Below are positions 37,015-47,812 of a DNA stretch of 64,000 nucleotides, piece after piece. The position numbers and the translations under genes are program-made. Each line of letters starts with the position of its first letter. Positions within the stretch are counted from its first letter, which is position 1. The notes under the pieces are model-generated. The model was not told the DNA's origin and made no database searches. It saw only the letters and a program-made list of their open reading frames with translations. Source of the DNA: Karstenula rhodostoma CBS 690.94 (Eukaryota; Ascomycota; Dothideomycetes; Pleosporales; Didymosphaeriaceae); assembly GCA_010093485.1 (NCBI GenBank), contig MU001509.1, forward strand, positions 1,083,267-1,147,266, read 5' to 3'.

Positions 37015-37998
37015 AGTGTAGTAGAGGAAGAGCGGAACAGGTCAACGACTACTAAAGTAGCGCGAAGGCGCCTGCACGATCGCCTACCTCCGGCGAATGG
37101 TAACTGATAGAGAACACTCAAGTTCCCCAGGGATGAACATGCGTGATCCAGTGGATACCAGATATCCTTCTCAAAGTAATCACCAAAAGCCAACCTCAGT
37201 CGCAACACGTTTCAAGATTCATTTCCACATGCAGTCGTTATTTTGAATCGGCAGACGAAGACAATACATTTGTTAATGCCTTCAGTCTTCCAGACCGATT
37301 TAAGGATGACAGCATCTGATGCGTACCGGGTACGACGATCCGCGCTTATTTCTTCACTCACATACATCAAACGGTCAGCTGGGCCTGCGATGCATCGCCC
37401 TCTTCCAACGGGTTTACATAAAATAGACTGGACTTTAATCTCGGACGGTGACGAGCACTGTGGATGTGCTATATGTTTGGAAAGGCAATAAAAACAGTCG
37501 AGGGCTTATATGAGATAACGTTTGGTGGCAATACGTGAGGATACCGGTACAAGCCAATCACTTCTTCCATCTCTCAGCTTGCACGATCCAGAGGGGTTGT
37601 TTTGAGGTTTCCGGCGGCATGATAGCGAGGTCGATATTCTGAATTGACAGTGCCTGGCACATTCGTGCTTAGGGAACACAACATGTGCGATGAACTACAC
37701 GTGTGAAACTCCGCAGTAAACTCCGCCACAAGATGTCCAAATGTGCGTGACGGCGGGTGTGCCATGATGATGCCGTGGTGTGAATGATCGTCTCGTAATG
37801 GAACCCCCGCGTGGAACCAGCATCGTACTTTTCGTCCTAAACGGTTTAGGCAGACCCACACCGCCCTTATTCGCTACGCCCTTCGACAGACCAAAAACAC
37901 CGCCAAGTCTACAAAGGAAGGTATCTATCCGTAGCACAGAATAAGTAGCGCCACCGTTCCACGAGACCCCAAAGAAAACATCTGCATCATTCTCTACG
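37015..37998. other. Intergenic
   Basis: About 1 kb without a recognisable gene. Overlapping frames of 60-95 codons (for example 37574-37861 on the minus strand) show no motifs. Confidence 0.55.
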
Positions 37999-39129
37999 AT
38001 GGCTAGCCAAAAAGACCCCTTCCGCAGCGCTCGGCTACTCTGTACGTATCATACATACGCTCCGTCCTGCGCCACGTTTCCAGTGACCAAGCGACGGACG
38101 AGCTGCAAAGATTTATTTTACATGGATTTGATGGGATGAAGTGAAGAAGGATCGCTAGCAAGCAGGGCTAACCACCGAGCAGACCGCGCCGTCCGCGGCG
38201 CCGAAGACGACGCTTTCTTCGCGCAGCTCAACGACGACCGCATCGGGTACATGAACAGTAACACGGAAAACAACCATCTCCCGGGGCCTGGTGATGCAGA
38301 GCGCTTCCGGAAGAGCATGGAGGAGAATTTGCTGTCTGCTGTGCGTGTGTTTGTTTTCCTGTGCTTTTCGACAATCCAGAGAACTTTTATTCTTTTTCTT
38401 CTATTTCAACACCCTCCTTGTTCGTTTCCAATCACTTTGCGTACCTTTCTTCACCCCTTGCTCCCAACGTCTCTACCACAACAGTCCCGTATCACTGCAG
38501 CCCTTGCCACGGCGTCCACAACCCCCCTTCTAATCGCACTACTCTCCACCCCCTGTCCACAGAACTGATAATCCAACAGATAATCTGTCTCCCCTCCGAC
38601 CTTCCACCCCGTAAGTCCACACCCTAACTTCCCCTCTTCCCACTACAGTCCACTCACACCCCCAGCACCCCCACCCCCCGGCACCACCCCGACGCCTACC
38701 CCCACACCCTCCTCCCCCCGCCCGGGCACCCCCATCGGCCAAATCCACCTCAACCGCAGCTCCCCGCGCATGTCGCACCACCGCAACACGGAAATCGGCA
38801 TCGACATCCTGCCGGCGTACCAAGGGCGCGGCTACGGCAGCGAAGCCATCCGCTGGGTGCTGGAGTATGCTTTCCTGCGGGCGGGACTGCACAAAGTGCG
38901 GATACGCGCTTTTGGGTGGAACGAGGGGGCGTGTAGGTTGTATCGGCGGTTGGGGTTTGTGGAGGAGGGGCGCGAGCGGGAGAGTTTGTGGCATGAAGGG
39001 AGATGGTGGGATGGGGTGGAGTTTGGGATGGTGGAGGGGGAGTGGGGTGTTTTGAGGGAGGGGTGGGCGCAGAGGGAGAGGAAAGAGGAGGTGGCGGGGA
39101 GAGAGAGGGAGAGCGGGGAGACGATATGA
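37999..39129 (+). CDS. GNAT-family N-acetyltransferase, 231 aa
   Basis: Four exons: 37999-38041, 38183-38340, 38580-38610 and 38666-39129, 696 nt in all. The acetyl-CoA loop Q-x-x-G-x-G is present as QGRGYG (residues 130-135), preceded by the beta-4 strand TEIGIDILP and followed by GSEAIRWVLEYAF and CRLYRRLGFVEEGR, which match the RimJ/RimL-like acetyltransferases that modify small amines or protein N-termini. The first exon gives MASQKDPF..ARLLYRAVRG, a normal GNAT start. Intron 2 is long (239 nt), and intron 3 splits a proline/threonine-rich linker. The exact acceptor sites of introns 1 and 3 were chosen because they keep frame and motif; neighbouring AGs exist. The substrate is unknown. 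Confidence 0.75.
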
Positions 39130-39145
39130 TATGATATGATATGAT
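39121..39145. repeat. ATATG short tandem repeat over the GNAT stop codon
   Basis: About four and a half units of GATAT; the TGA stop at 39127-39129 falls in the first unit. Confidence 0.8.
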
Positions 39146-39293
39146 GGCGACATCTTTTGTGAGACGTGCATTGCATCTATATGACCGGGTCTAGTGCGCA
39201 CATGGGGGGCGGATCGCCGTCCTCTCCCCCCTTTTCGCGCGACTTCTAGCCCTTAATCCGTTGTTGAACCGAGAACAACGACGTCCCGGATAT

Positions 39294-41775
39294 CTAGGCC
39301 CTTATTGTCGGGTTTGTCACCGCCCTCTTCGCAGCAGCATCATACAGCGCCTGTATGTCCTTTTTCCACTGCTCCTTGTCCATGCGATTGACCCGCCGGT
39401 CATACGTCAACATCCCGTTGACCTCGCCCTCCACATCCGTCGTCTGCGTCCACACCGCGCCCGAGCATGCGAACTCCTGGATCTGGAATTCGAGTTCATG
39501 AAAAAGCATGTGCGCGCGTAGATTCCAGATCTCCTGCGTGGCGTCGAGCTCGTACGTGTTCTTCACGGTTGCGATGGAGGCGGGGACTTTCCAGGCACTG
39601 TGGGGGGGGTATCAGTAGGTGTGGGAGGGAAAGAAAAAGGAGGGTGGGGGGACGTACTGCTCTTCAGAGATGTTCTGACCGATGCCGCCGAATTCGCCTT
39701 GGAAGGCGATGCGGTGATCGGTGTCGGGGTTGTAAGGGGACGAATCGACTGAGTACCAGGGTGTTCCGCATTGTGGGGAGGAGTAGTGGTGGTTGTCCTG
39801 CTTCGGTCAATACCATGGAAGCCTTGATCGCACGTGATTATGTACTTACGTGGAAGTCACCAGCACCATGGTCATTCCAGCCACTCACAGAGTCGATCAG
39901 GCGTGTAGGGTCGATTTTCCGGACATAGTCAGTGAGGATGCTGTCGATACTCGTGTTGCGGACACCATCGTAGCGTTCCGAAGGTTGGCCCCAGCCCTCG
40001 TTGTAGATGACCTGGACATACTTAGCATAATGCAAGCCATTTCTCTCAGGAATTTAAACTTGCCCACGTAACGATACTCGGATGGCTTTTCAACTGCCTC
40101 ACCATCACCCCCAGCTGCCGATCAAACTCCTTTTGCACCTTATCCGGATCCAGCGACGGCGTGAGCGACTTCGCCGGGCACTCCTTTGGTGGCTCGTTCT
40201 CGAGTTTGACACTAGACGTAGACAAGGCGGGCATGTCCTGGATGAGCAGGAGACCGAGCTGGTCCGCTGCCTGGTAGAAGAGCGCGGGCTCGACCTTGAT
40301 CTGTGAGAGGGGTTAGAGATGTCCGTCTGAAGAAGCGATGGGGAAGGACTTACGTGCTTGCGCACCATGTTGTATCCGACCTCTTTTAGGGCTTTCAAGT
40401 CCGAGACCATGGCTTCTAGACTAGGTGGGGAGTGGAGGCCATCAGGCCAATAGCTGAAAGGACGAGGTTAGTCGACGTAGTGGATGGAAGCAGAACTTGC
40501 GATCTTACCCTTGATCCAGCGTCCCAAACATAAACACAAACCCGCCATTCAGCAGCGGCCTCTGCACCCCATTTACCACGCCCTTCGAAATCGTCCTGAA
40601 ACCGGTGTAGCTCTGCACGGTATCGCTACCCAATTTGACAGTGATATTGTACAGCGTGGGACTGTCAGGCGACCAGAGCTGCGGCGAGTCCACAACAAAA
40701 GAGTGGGCCCGATTGACGGGGACCTTAGTCTTGAACTTGACGAGCTCGGTATTGGGCTCGTAGAGGATGAAGTCGGCCGCTGTGGTTGCATTGGAGGTGG
40801 TGCTGATCGTTATGTCGACTGGTTTAAATTAGCAAATTGGTGTCGAGATGGTGCTACACCAAAGGTGTAGTTACTACACTGCACCTCCAGGTGTAGCACA
40901 GTGTGCTCAAAGTTTTGAGTCAACGTTCAACAATAGAAATTCTCATACCTCTACCATCAGCATCAGCACTAATCTCGAGTTTGTCGATGCTCTCCGCCGG
41001 CGCAGACTCCAGCCACACAGTCTGCCAAATCCCACTACACGGCGTGTAGAAAATGTGCTCTGGGTTCAACCTCTGCTTGCCAAGCGGGATGTTATTCGGG
41101 TGAAGATTCGTCGGGTCAAACACAAACACCACACTGTTCCCATGTCAGCAAAACCATCTTGGGGGCGTACAGGCGTAACTCACAGTTCATTGGTCCCGTT
41201 CTTGTTAAGCTGGTCCGTGATGTCGGTGTTGAAGGCCCAGTACCCACCAGTATTGCGCGCGACCTGCTTCTCGTTGACAAACACAGTGGCCTCGTAGTCG
41301 ACAGCCGCAAAGTTCAGCAGCACCTTATCCGTCCAGGAAGCCGGCACGTCAAAAGTCGTGCGGTACCAGCTGTGTATCGTATAATTGCCCATCACACCTA
41401 CATCCCCATTAGTGACCCCCCTTCCCCTATCACAATATTCCAAGTCAACTCACCAGACAACGCCGACTCGAGACAAAATGGCACCAACACCGCGTTCTCC
41501 AACTCTTGCCTGAAAGGCGGATTGTCCAGCTCCTTGTCACCTGCAGTAGCATTCCGGTACTGCCACACGCCATTGAGATTCTTCCACTCGGAGCGTGCCA
41601 TTTGCGGGCGGGGATACTCGGGCCACGGGTTGGTGCCCACCTTCTCCGTCCACGGGGTATCCAGGGGACCCTGCTTGAGTACATATTCGCTGGTGCCGGG
41701 CGCCTTCGGAGTTGAGTAGCCCTGACCGAGGACGGCGGACACCAGCAGCGTCACGGCTCCAAGGGAGGGAAACAT
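39294..41775 (-). CDS. Secreted glycoside hydrolase family 2 (beta-galactosidase/glucuronidase-like), 657 aa
   Basis: Nine exons on the minus strand: 41775-41454, 41397-41184, 41133-40949, 40818-40509, 40453-40354, 40300-40064, 40011-39850, 39797-39658, 39597-39294, giving 1974 nt. A signal peptide (about residues 1-18) is followed by the GH2 jelly-roll sugar-binding domain (about 40-230, with NLNGVWQYRN and TFDVPASW), an Ig-like domain (about 240-345, SPTLYNITVKL) and a TIM barrel. The acid/base glutamate is E461 in IYNEGWGQ and the nucleophile E545 in QGEFGG, both in place. GH2 enzymes release non-reducing beta-linked galactose, glucuronate or mannose; the specificity is not clear. Intron 6 (40012-40063) starts with GC, in good consensus GCAAGT. 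Intron 3 (130 nt) carries palindromes. Confidence 0.9.
40851..40899. repeat. Palindromic insert in GH2 intron 3
   Basis: Arms GTGCTACACC (40851-40860) and GGTGTAGCAC (40890-40899) are perfect inverted repeats around 29 bp. An inner hairpin pairs CTACACC (40854-40860) with GGTGTAG (40864-40870). The intron is about 80 nt longer than its neighbours. Confidence 0.7.
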
Positions 41776-43388
41776 GTTGTGGAGGTACAGGAGATGTGCA
41801 CCTGTGGCCTCGAGTAGATTTGTGATTCGGGATAGGGAGGGAGGGCATGGATTGGCCTTATATCCTATCCTAGGAGAGGCCGCTAGTCGGGGCTTGTTAG
41901 GTAAAGGAAGGGGAGAAGGCGTTTGGTAGTGTCAGCTGCAGGCACGTCCTTGAGCTGTGACTAATACGGTTGCTGCATGCGTTTGTCGATCGCCCTCGTG
42001 GGCAAGGGCTGAAGTGGAATTACTTGCCTCAGCTTACTCTTGTTAGGATATTACTTCGAGGAACAGGTAGATGGAGTCGGATCTGTCATTGATCAGGAGT
42101 CTTCGACAGTATAGCAAAGCGAAGCAAAGCAAGCAGTCTTTGTTCACAAAGACTGTGATACAATCCGAGCAAGAGGTCCCAGTCAAGCCCTGGTAGCGCA
42201 GCAACGGCGTGGCTGCAGGTTGATTCTAAATCAACCAGCTGCGAGCCCGGGATTACCGAATACATACATGAAGGGTGGAGCATCGCCGTAACGCGGATGC
42301 ATAGCGCCTTGGCGGAGGGAGCTTCTCCAGTTTTTGAGGCCTTCCCCGCACCTTTGATTGCAGTGGTGGATTCCCCGATTTGCACTTCTGGTCTGATACT
42401 TGACGATCCAACCTGTCGGCACTTGACAAGGTGGAGGACGTGGTGCGGTCATGTAAGCATTGATGATCCCTGGACCCCACGACATGTATGTCGTGGTGCG
42501 TGCATCTCGTCTCAAGGAGCAATCGCCTTTGTATTGTCATACACAGCATAGGAACAGGCAAACGGTATAGTGAAGAGCCTATCGTGTGGTGGTTGACTTG
42601 GTTCTTACTCGCGGCTACGGCCGGCGGCTCCGTCGTGTCTCCCACAGCTCATGTCTCATTGAATGCACCGCTGCAATGGCGGGCTGTCCATCGGCGACGT
42701 ATGCGCTGGCAAAGCTCGGCGCGCCATTGAAAATGCAACAACTCGCGAAGAGAATCGCTGCTGTGGAAGCCGGGTCGTGGAGCTTGGATGCGGATGCGGC
42801 CACGATGCAGACCCCGCAGAAGGCTAACACGCACTGGCGGGCTCGCTTGCTTCACGTGAGTCAGCTCTTCTCCCTAGGACCTTCCTCATCAGCAAAGAAG
42901 CTCAGGCCACGCCGTGTAGATCAAAAAGTTACATTAATTATCGTACGTCATTTCATATTCCTCCGGCTGGAATCACAATCATAAGGTTGGTACTGGCGCA
43001 GTGCGCTTTTGGGGAGCGTGCTGCACAAAACATGCGCGAGCTTATGCGCTGCATTGCAGAACGCTTCGAGACTTCTTCGCATGGACAGTTCTCAGCCCTG
43101 TGCGTATCCGTTGACCGCTTCCGCGGTGTGACGCGTTCGTAGGCCGTAGAGGTTGAACAGCAGAGCTCCGCGCTTTGATGGAACCTTCCTCTTCCAGGTG
43201 CTCGTAGGTCTCGGAACAAACACCGTCCAAGTATCCGCGAGTGGTTCCGCGCTGATCTCCGTTCAATTCGGTGTTTAGCTCCCATGACGGGCCGCTCGTC
43301 GGAACCAGACGACGGATGGCATGCCGCTTGGAGTATAACCCATCCATTCCGCCGACCAGGATTCAAAAGTAAGCTACCCCACAGACCG
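41776..43388. other. Intergenic between GH2 start and kinase-like gene end
   Basis: 1.6 kb without a supported gene. A perfect hairpin, GGTTGATT-CTA-AATCAACC, is at 42218-42236. Open frames of 80-130 codons (42297-42551 +, 42586-42984 +, 42253-42645 -) overlap one another and match nothing I recognise. Confidence 0.5.
41856..41863 (-). promoter_or_regulatory. TATA-like box of the GH2 gene
   Basis: On the minus strand this reads ATATAAGG, about 80 bp upstream of the start codon at 41775. Confidence 0.4.
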
Positions 43389-45521
43389 CTACGGAAGTAT
43401 CCTACGCGGCTTATGCCATCTACTTGGTTGCACCACTGCGCTCGATGGGCTCGGGGATCGGTCCGAGTCCGGTGTTATTGGTGTCATGAACGATCGCGGC
43501 GAGACTGGAGATAGGGGCGAAAGAGGAGATAAAGGCGGTGACGAGATGCGAGGCGAAAGAGGCGGTGACGTTTCGTATCGCGTTATAACGGGTGTTGGTA
43601 CCGGCCTCTTCGAGGTCGAGGAAAATGTTGACCACGTCTCGTCATCATCGAGCTCTGAGATACCCGAGAGCGTGGAACGATCCGAGTAAGAGTTGAGTAT
43701 TGACGACATGCGCGAAGAGGATGTCGACTCTCGAATAGTATCCGCGTCTGAGGATGCTGACGAGATAGAGGAGCCCGATATCGACGAAGCGCGGTTCGAT
43801 TCTGTCCATCCCCCATCTGAACCCGATCGCGAGGGTGCTGCAGGAGCGGTTTCGTCTTTGTGCACACCGCAGTGTATATTGTCCATGGTAGTGTATTCGA
43901 GTATAATGTCGAGAAGTTGTGAACGGACTTCCCTCGCGCTTGGGCGCATGTGCGCGTTTCTGCTCAGCATGGTCCGGACAAGGATCAGAATATGCGGTAT
44001 CGCTACGAATTCTTCGTGTTCAAATGCTGACGCCGACTCTTCTAGAAGCTTCATCCACGACTCAATCTTGTCCATGTTGGCGTGGTACGATGAGTCTGTC
44101 CGCGAATTCTTTCCACCCGTGTTTACCTTCTCTTTCTGCTTGGTAGACCTGTGCTTGACCAAGTCATTTGGCTTCTTCTTGAGCATGAAGGTCACCATCT
44201 CAACAAAAACACAGCCGAGAGAGTACACATCTGCCTGCTCTGTCTCGTGCACCCGGGACCTCTGACGCTGTACTGGCTGCTTGGACATTCTCCTGAAGCC
44301 GAAATTGAACCCGGAGAACTCGTTCGATACGGGAGACTTTGTCAACTTTTGGCGCGAACCGCTACTGGTCGATGAGCCCGATGAGCTCTTGCTCGCGATC
44401 GAAGGTTTCCGCCGCGTACCGATGATGGGCGGAGGAGCTGGAACATTGGGCTCGATCGGATCGGTTGCGTTTTGTGTCTCTGCCGCCCCATATATGTACG
44501 CATCCATCGGATCCGGTTTCTTGTCTCGTGTGAAGGTAGACAAACTTGCGATATCGCTGAATGCTATATTGTTGTGCTCGTCTATAATGATGTTCGACGG
44601 GCGGATAGCAGAATGACAATAGCCATTTCGGTGCAACGTTGCGACGGCGTCGGATAGGCAGAGCATCCAGTTGAGAACCAGCTGTCTCCTCTCGGGTTTG
44701 GAAAGTCTTTTGTACTGCGGGGGTTCTCGGTGGTCGATGAAAGTCTTGAGCGTATGTTGGCCCACGAAGTTGGTCAGGGTATAGCCGAATCCTTTTGCGG
44801 TGTAAGATGCCCAGATCGGGGCAATATGCTCGTGCTCGACCATCTGCGCGCTTTCGACGTCCATGATGTAGTCCTCTTCGAAGGCAAAAGTAGACTCTGC
44901 ATTGCCCAGTGCAAATTTCCTTCTGACCAACACTTCGTGGGGCTTCTTGGGCAAGTGCACCCGCGACCAGGGTTGCAGGGCTACGGCGGGCGGCAGTCCC
45001 ATGACGAATTCCAGGGGTATCTGCTCGTTGGAGGCATAATCGACGTGCAAGCCCGGGCCCAGGACTCGGAGCAAGAAGGAGAACTGGGTCTGATAGAAAC
45101 GGACGTTGGCCTGGTCGTCGCGTCTGTTGGCCAATGCAAGCTGCTCGATGTCGTCCATGGACAGGGGGAGGTCGTCGTCATCCCAGCTCTTTTCGACGAC
45201 AGCGAATATGCGATCGGCCTCGCCGATCTCGACCAGTATCAAGAACAGGCGGCGGGCCTTCTCCAGGATCCATTCCAGGTAGGTGTCGTCGGTAAGATCG
45301 CCAAAGCCCACGGGTCTGCCCAGCCACTCGCGCTCCTTGGGCTGCAGCCTCGAGTTGACGTAGTCCTCGTCCACCTTTTCGTCGATGCGCTCCTCGGTCC
45401 ACCATATCTGCTGCAGGGCATACTGCGGGGTAACGAGCGAATGGCCGCCGTAGCCGTAGATCAGGGCATTGAGTGCGACGGTCTGATCGTTGACGACATT
45501 GTTGAGGGTTCGCGCCGTCAT
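43389..45521 (-). CDS. Protein kinase-fold protein, probable pseudokinase, 710 aa
   Basis: An intronless 710-codon frame from ATG 45521. Residues 1-190 are a conserved-looking N-terminal region (acidic DDDD at about 114-117). A kinase-like domain covers about 195-535. The catalytic loop reads YCHSAIRPSN (301-310), where HRD is replaced by HSA while the asparagine is kept; the DFG position reads FSDI (321-324). Later landmarks are normal: ADVYSLGCVFVEM (430-442) and MRPSAREV (525-532). A serine-rich insert (about 345-425) sits between the two parts. Without the HRD and DFG aspartates, phosphotransfer is unlikely, so a scaffold or regulator is the more probable role. The C-terminus (about 565-710) is disordered and full of SP/TP sites (SPPLSPLSPLSPVSP), likely phosphorylated by proline-directed kinases. 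I do not recognise a named orthologue. Confidence 0.85.
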   Translation of the reverse strand: MTARTLNNVVNDQTVALNALIYGYGGHSLVTPQYALQQIWWTEERIDEKVDEDYVNSRLQPKEREWLGRPVGFGDLTDDTYLEWILEKARRLFLILVEIGEADRIFAVVEKSWDDDDLPLSMDDIEQLALANRRDDQANVRFYQTQFSFLLRVLGPGLHVDYASNEQIPLEFVMGLPPAVALQPWSRVHLPKKPHEVLVRRKFALGNAESTFAFEEDYIMDVESAQMVEHEHIAPIWASYTAKGFGYTLTNFVGQHTLKTFIDHREPPQYKRLSKPERRQLVLNWMLCLSDAVATLHRNGYCHSAIRPSNIIIDEHNNIAFSDIASLSTFTRDKKPDPMDAYIYGAAETQNATDPIEPNVPAPPPIIGTRRKPSIASKSSSGSSTSSGSRQKLTKSPVSNEFSGFNFGFRRMSKQPVQRQRSRVHETEQADVYSLGCVFVEMVTFMLKKKPNDLVKHRSTKQKEKVNTGGKNSRTDSSYHANMDKIESWMKLLEESASAFEHEEFVAIPHILILVRTMLSRNAHMRPSAREVRSQLLDIILEYTTMDNIHCGVHKDETAPAAPSRSGSDGGWTESNRASSISGSSISSASSDADTIRESTSSSRMSSILNSYSDRSTLSGISELDDDETWSTFSSTSKRPVPTPVITRYETSPPLSPRISSPPLSPLSPLSPVSPRSFMTPITPDSDRSPSPSSAVVQPSRWHKPRRILP

Positions 45522-45996
45522 CTCGTCAGGTGTGTATCAGGATGGGCGCGGTTTCCGCGGTGGTGCGAGCTGGTGGTCCTCGGCGCGGGCGTGAAGTGGT
45601 GCTCATGTCGGGATGCAGGTGGTGGGAGGTTGGCTGGCAAGACGAGGGACAGCAGTAGTGTTAAAAGATGGGTTGCGGGTCAGCGCTGGCTCTGCCCTTG
45701 GCCATACAGGCACCCTGTGACACCCCGAAGGCGTTCGTAGTGGCGAGCGGCATGGCAATGGAAAGGGAATGCTCCGGCTTCGCGGTATCTTAGCGCCCAG
45801 TAGCCAATTAGCGGGCCGCTGTCGCGACGAGCTCTCCACTGGCGGGCAGCCCAAGAAGACATGGGCGATGAAAGACTCGGGCCAGGGTATTGTCGTCAGC
45901 CCACAACAACGGCGATGTTCGAATGGGCCTGCGGCTAAAAGTGTGATATCAAGAGCTCGTCGTCTTGTGTGCGTCCAGACGCGACGCCAGACTCCC

Positions 45997-46350
45997 GACG
46001 CCAGACGCCAGACTCGTTGCACGGCAGCCTCCACGAGCATCTCCAGCTCCAGCGCGGTGCGGTGCTCCAGGGCCCGGAGGCGGCCGGAGGATTTGGGCTG
46101 AGGCTGCAGAGCGTGTGCTATCGCGCAATGCCGCATATCTCCTCGTGGAGAGCTGCGCCCGTGCGTGTGGTGCGTGTGGTGCGTGGGCCGAGTACGCTAG
46201 AGCCTGCACCATGTATTGACCAGTGACCAGATACGAGTCTCGTACAATCAAATCGGCCTCAGCCCAGACCTGAGGCTACACCATGGCGAACCCAACATAC
46301 GGCACAGTTCATCTCGCCCGCCTGCGTGTAGCGTGCTGGCGTCTGGCGTC
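45997..46350. repeat. 15-bp inverted repeat enclosing low-complexity DNA
   Basis: GACGCCAGACGCCAG at 45997-46011 is the exact reverse complement of 46336-46350. The arms are themselves built from a GACGCCA-type direct repeat that also occurs at 45983-45991. The element encloses 324 bp. Confidence 0.7.
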
Positions 46351-46400
46351 TGGACATGGCTCTGACGATGCCCTCGTCCCGGCGGCTGAGTTGGCGGGCG

Positions 46401-46430
46401 CACACGCACACGCACACGCACACGCACACG
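46401..46430. repeat. CACACG microsatellite
   Basis: Five perfect CACACG units. Confidence 0.9.
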
Positions 46431-47168
46431 AGCTGCAGACGGCCGCTGTGCTCGCCGTCGTCGTCGTCGTCGCCGCATGCTTGTGCAGCACCTCGCCTGG
46501 GCCGGCCATGGGTGCTATCAGTCGGTCGGCCGTTGGTGCGCCTAGGACGAAAGGAAACCCCATCTTTCTGGTGAAATGCCGTCCCGTCTCAAGCGCGCCC
46601 GGCCTCACGGCTCCACCGACCACCCTCGCGACACACTACCTCTTGCGGCAGGTGCGATATCCTGTGCATGCCTGCCTGTTGGTCTCTTTCGCACAACGAC
46701 AGACAAAGATGCAGAATGTTCGCCAAGGCAGAGCTGCATGCTCCCCCGCAGGCTTCACAAAGTGAAAATCGAACAGGCCTGCCTCTTCGAATGCCAGGGT
46801 CCCGACGTGCACCCATGGTGCTGGACATCGGTAGCGATGCATCTGCGACGACTCATTACTTGCAAGGATCGTGTCACCAAGATAACAGACGAGCACAACG
46901 CTGACATGCACCATCAAGTTCCTTCTAACAACTTTGCTTGAAGCCTGATGCTGGACATCCCTGGCGCTCTGATACCAGCAGCCTCCACGCCACCAGCTCC
47001 GACATGCACTCCTCCCACGCAACCCTCCCCACCACATGTGACCACACCACCTCTGCACCACTGACGAGATACAGCACCCCCGTACCTTGCCCAACCGCTC
47101 GCAGCCTTCTAGAAGCCCCGGCTACACCACTAGCACACAGCCTTTCACCCCACGTTGCCCACGCCTCT

Positions 47169-47812
47169 TCACACCTTCCCAGAAACAACGAGCACGATAT
47201 CCTTATCAGCAGCATTGTCCCTCGTCACGTCGCCTCCATCCTCTCCATGCGGCCACTCGATAGTCGGCGCGCCCTCGCTCGTCACCCGAACCTTCTGCCC
47301 CTGGAACGGCGCCCCGTTGACGGCATCGAGATTGTACCTGCCGCCGCCATCAGCATGTATCCACCCTTTGCCATGCTTTGCCATGCGCTGCGGAACCGGG
47401 AAGCCCAGCTCCACCCGCCGCTACCCGAAACAACACGTACCACACCCTGTCTCCCGCGAGCGCGTATGCCAGGATCTGCAGCGGCGCGCTGGTGTACAGC
47501 CCTTCGATGGATTTGGACACTTTGATCGCGACCCCCGTCGTGCTGCTGCTGTTGCCGAACCGCCCGACGTGGAGCGGCTCCGTCCACGCCCCGCCTGCGA
47601 ACCGTCAGCAAACCCTTCTGCACATGGTGTTTTGAAGTTTGGTGAAGATAGGTACCTGCTACCACCGTGATGCGGTTCCCGATCGGAGCGCCCGTCGCGT
47701 CGGGCACGACCCAGAGATAGAATGGGTCCGGGCTCGTGTTGACGACGATGCTGGAGCCCGTTCTCGCCGCGACGACTGCGCTCAGGGCTAGGATGGCTGA
47801 CAGAATATACAT
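47169..47812 (-). CDS. BYS1-domain small secreted protein, 159 aa
   Basis: Three exons on the minus strand: 47812-47656, 47594-47441 and 47337-47169, 480 nt. The introns are 61 and 103 nt. A signal peptide (MYILSAILALSAVVAA) is followed by the pattern of the BYS1 family, small thaumatin-like fungal secreted proteins first known from yeast-phase Blastomyces: SIVVNTSPDPFYLWVV, GNSSSTTGVAIKVS, LAYALAGDRVWYNL and NGAPFQGQKV. The donor GTACGT inside the tryptophan codon was chosen because it restores the family motif VWYNLD. Only one cysteine-poor core is present. The molecular function of the family is not known; extracellular location is well supported. Confidence 0.8.

Larger units (their letters stand above)
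45522..47168. other. Low-complexity intergenic region
   Basis: 1.65 kb between the kinase-like gene (which starts at 45521, -) and the BYS1 gene end. It holds a (CACACG)5 repeat at 46401-46430, GTGCGTGTG repeats near 46,160, GTC triplets near 46,457-46,472 and an inverted repeat (45997-46011 with 46336-46350). Several open frames (for example 46283-46765 +, with an HAHAHAHA stretch) come from these repeats and the high GC content. No gene is supported. Confidence 0.55.

Noticed and set aside
38539..39201. 220-codon proline-rich frame on the - strand
   Set aside because: It is antisense to the GNAT exon; proline-rich composition comes from the GC-rich, G-biased complement.
42218..42236. Perfect 8-bp-arm hairpin, considered as part of a tRNA
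   Set aside because: No A box, anticodon arm or GTTCRA-type B box fits around it, and the arm lengths are wrong.
42586..42984. 132-codon frame, possibly part of a spliced gene
   Set aside because: Several competing frames exist, and no recognisable domain or consistent exon model could be built.
44730..45740. 336-codon open frame on the + strand
   Set aside because: It is antisense to the pseudokinase gene over nearly all its length; the frame stays open because of the codon use of the real gene, and no domain is seen.
46283..46765. 160-codon frame with ATG and an HAHAHAHA stretch
   Set aside because: It runs through CACACG and GTC microsatellites and matches no family; composition explains it.
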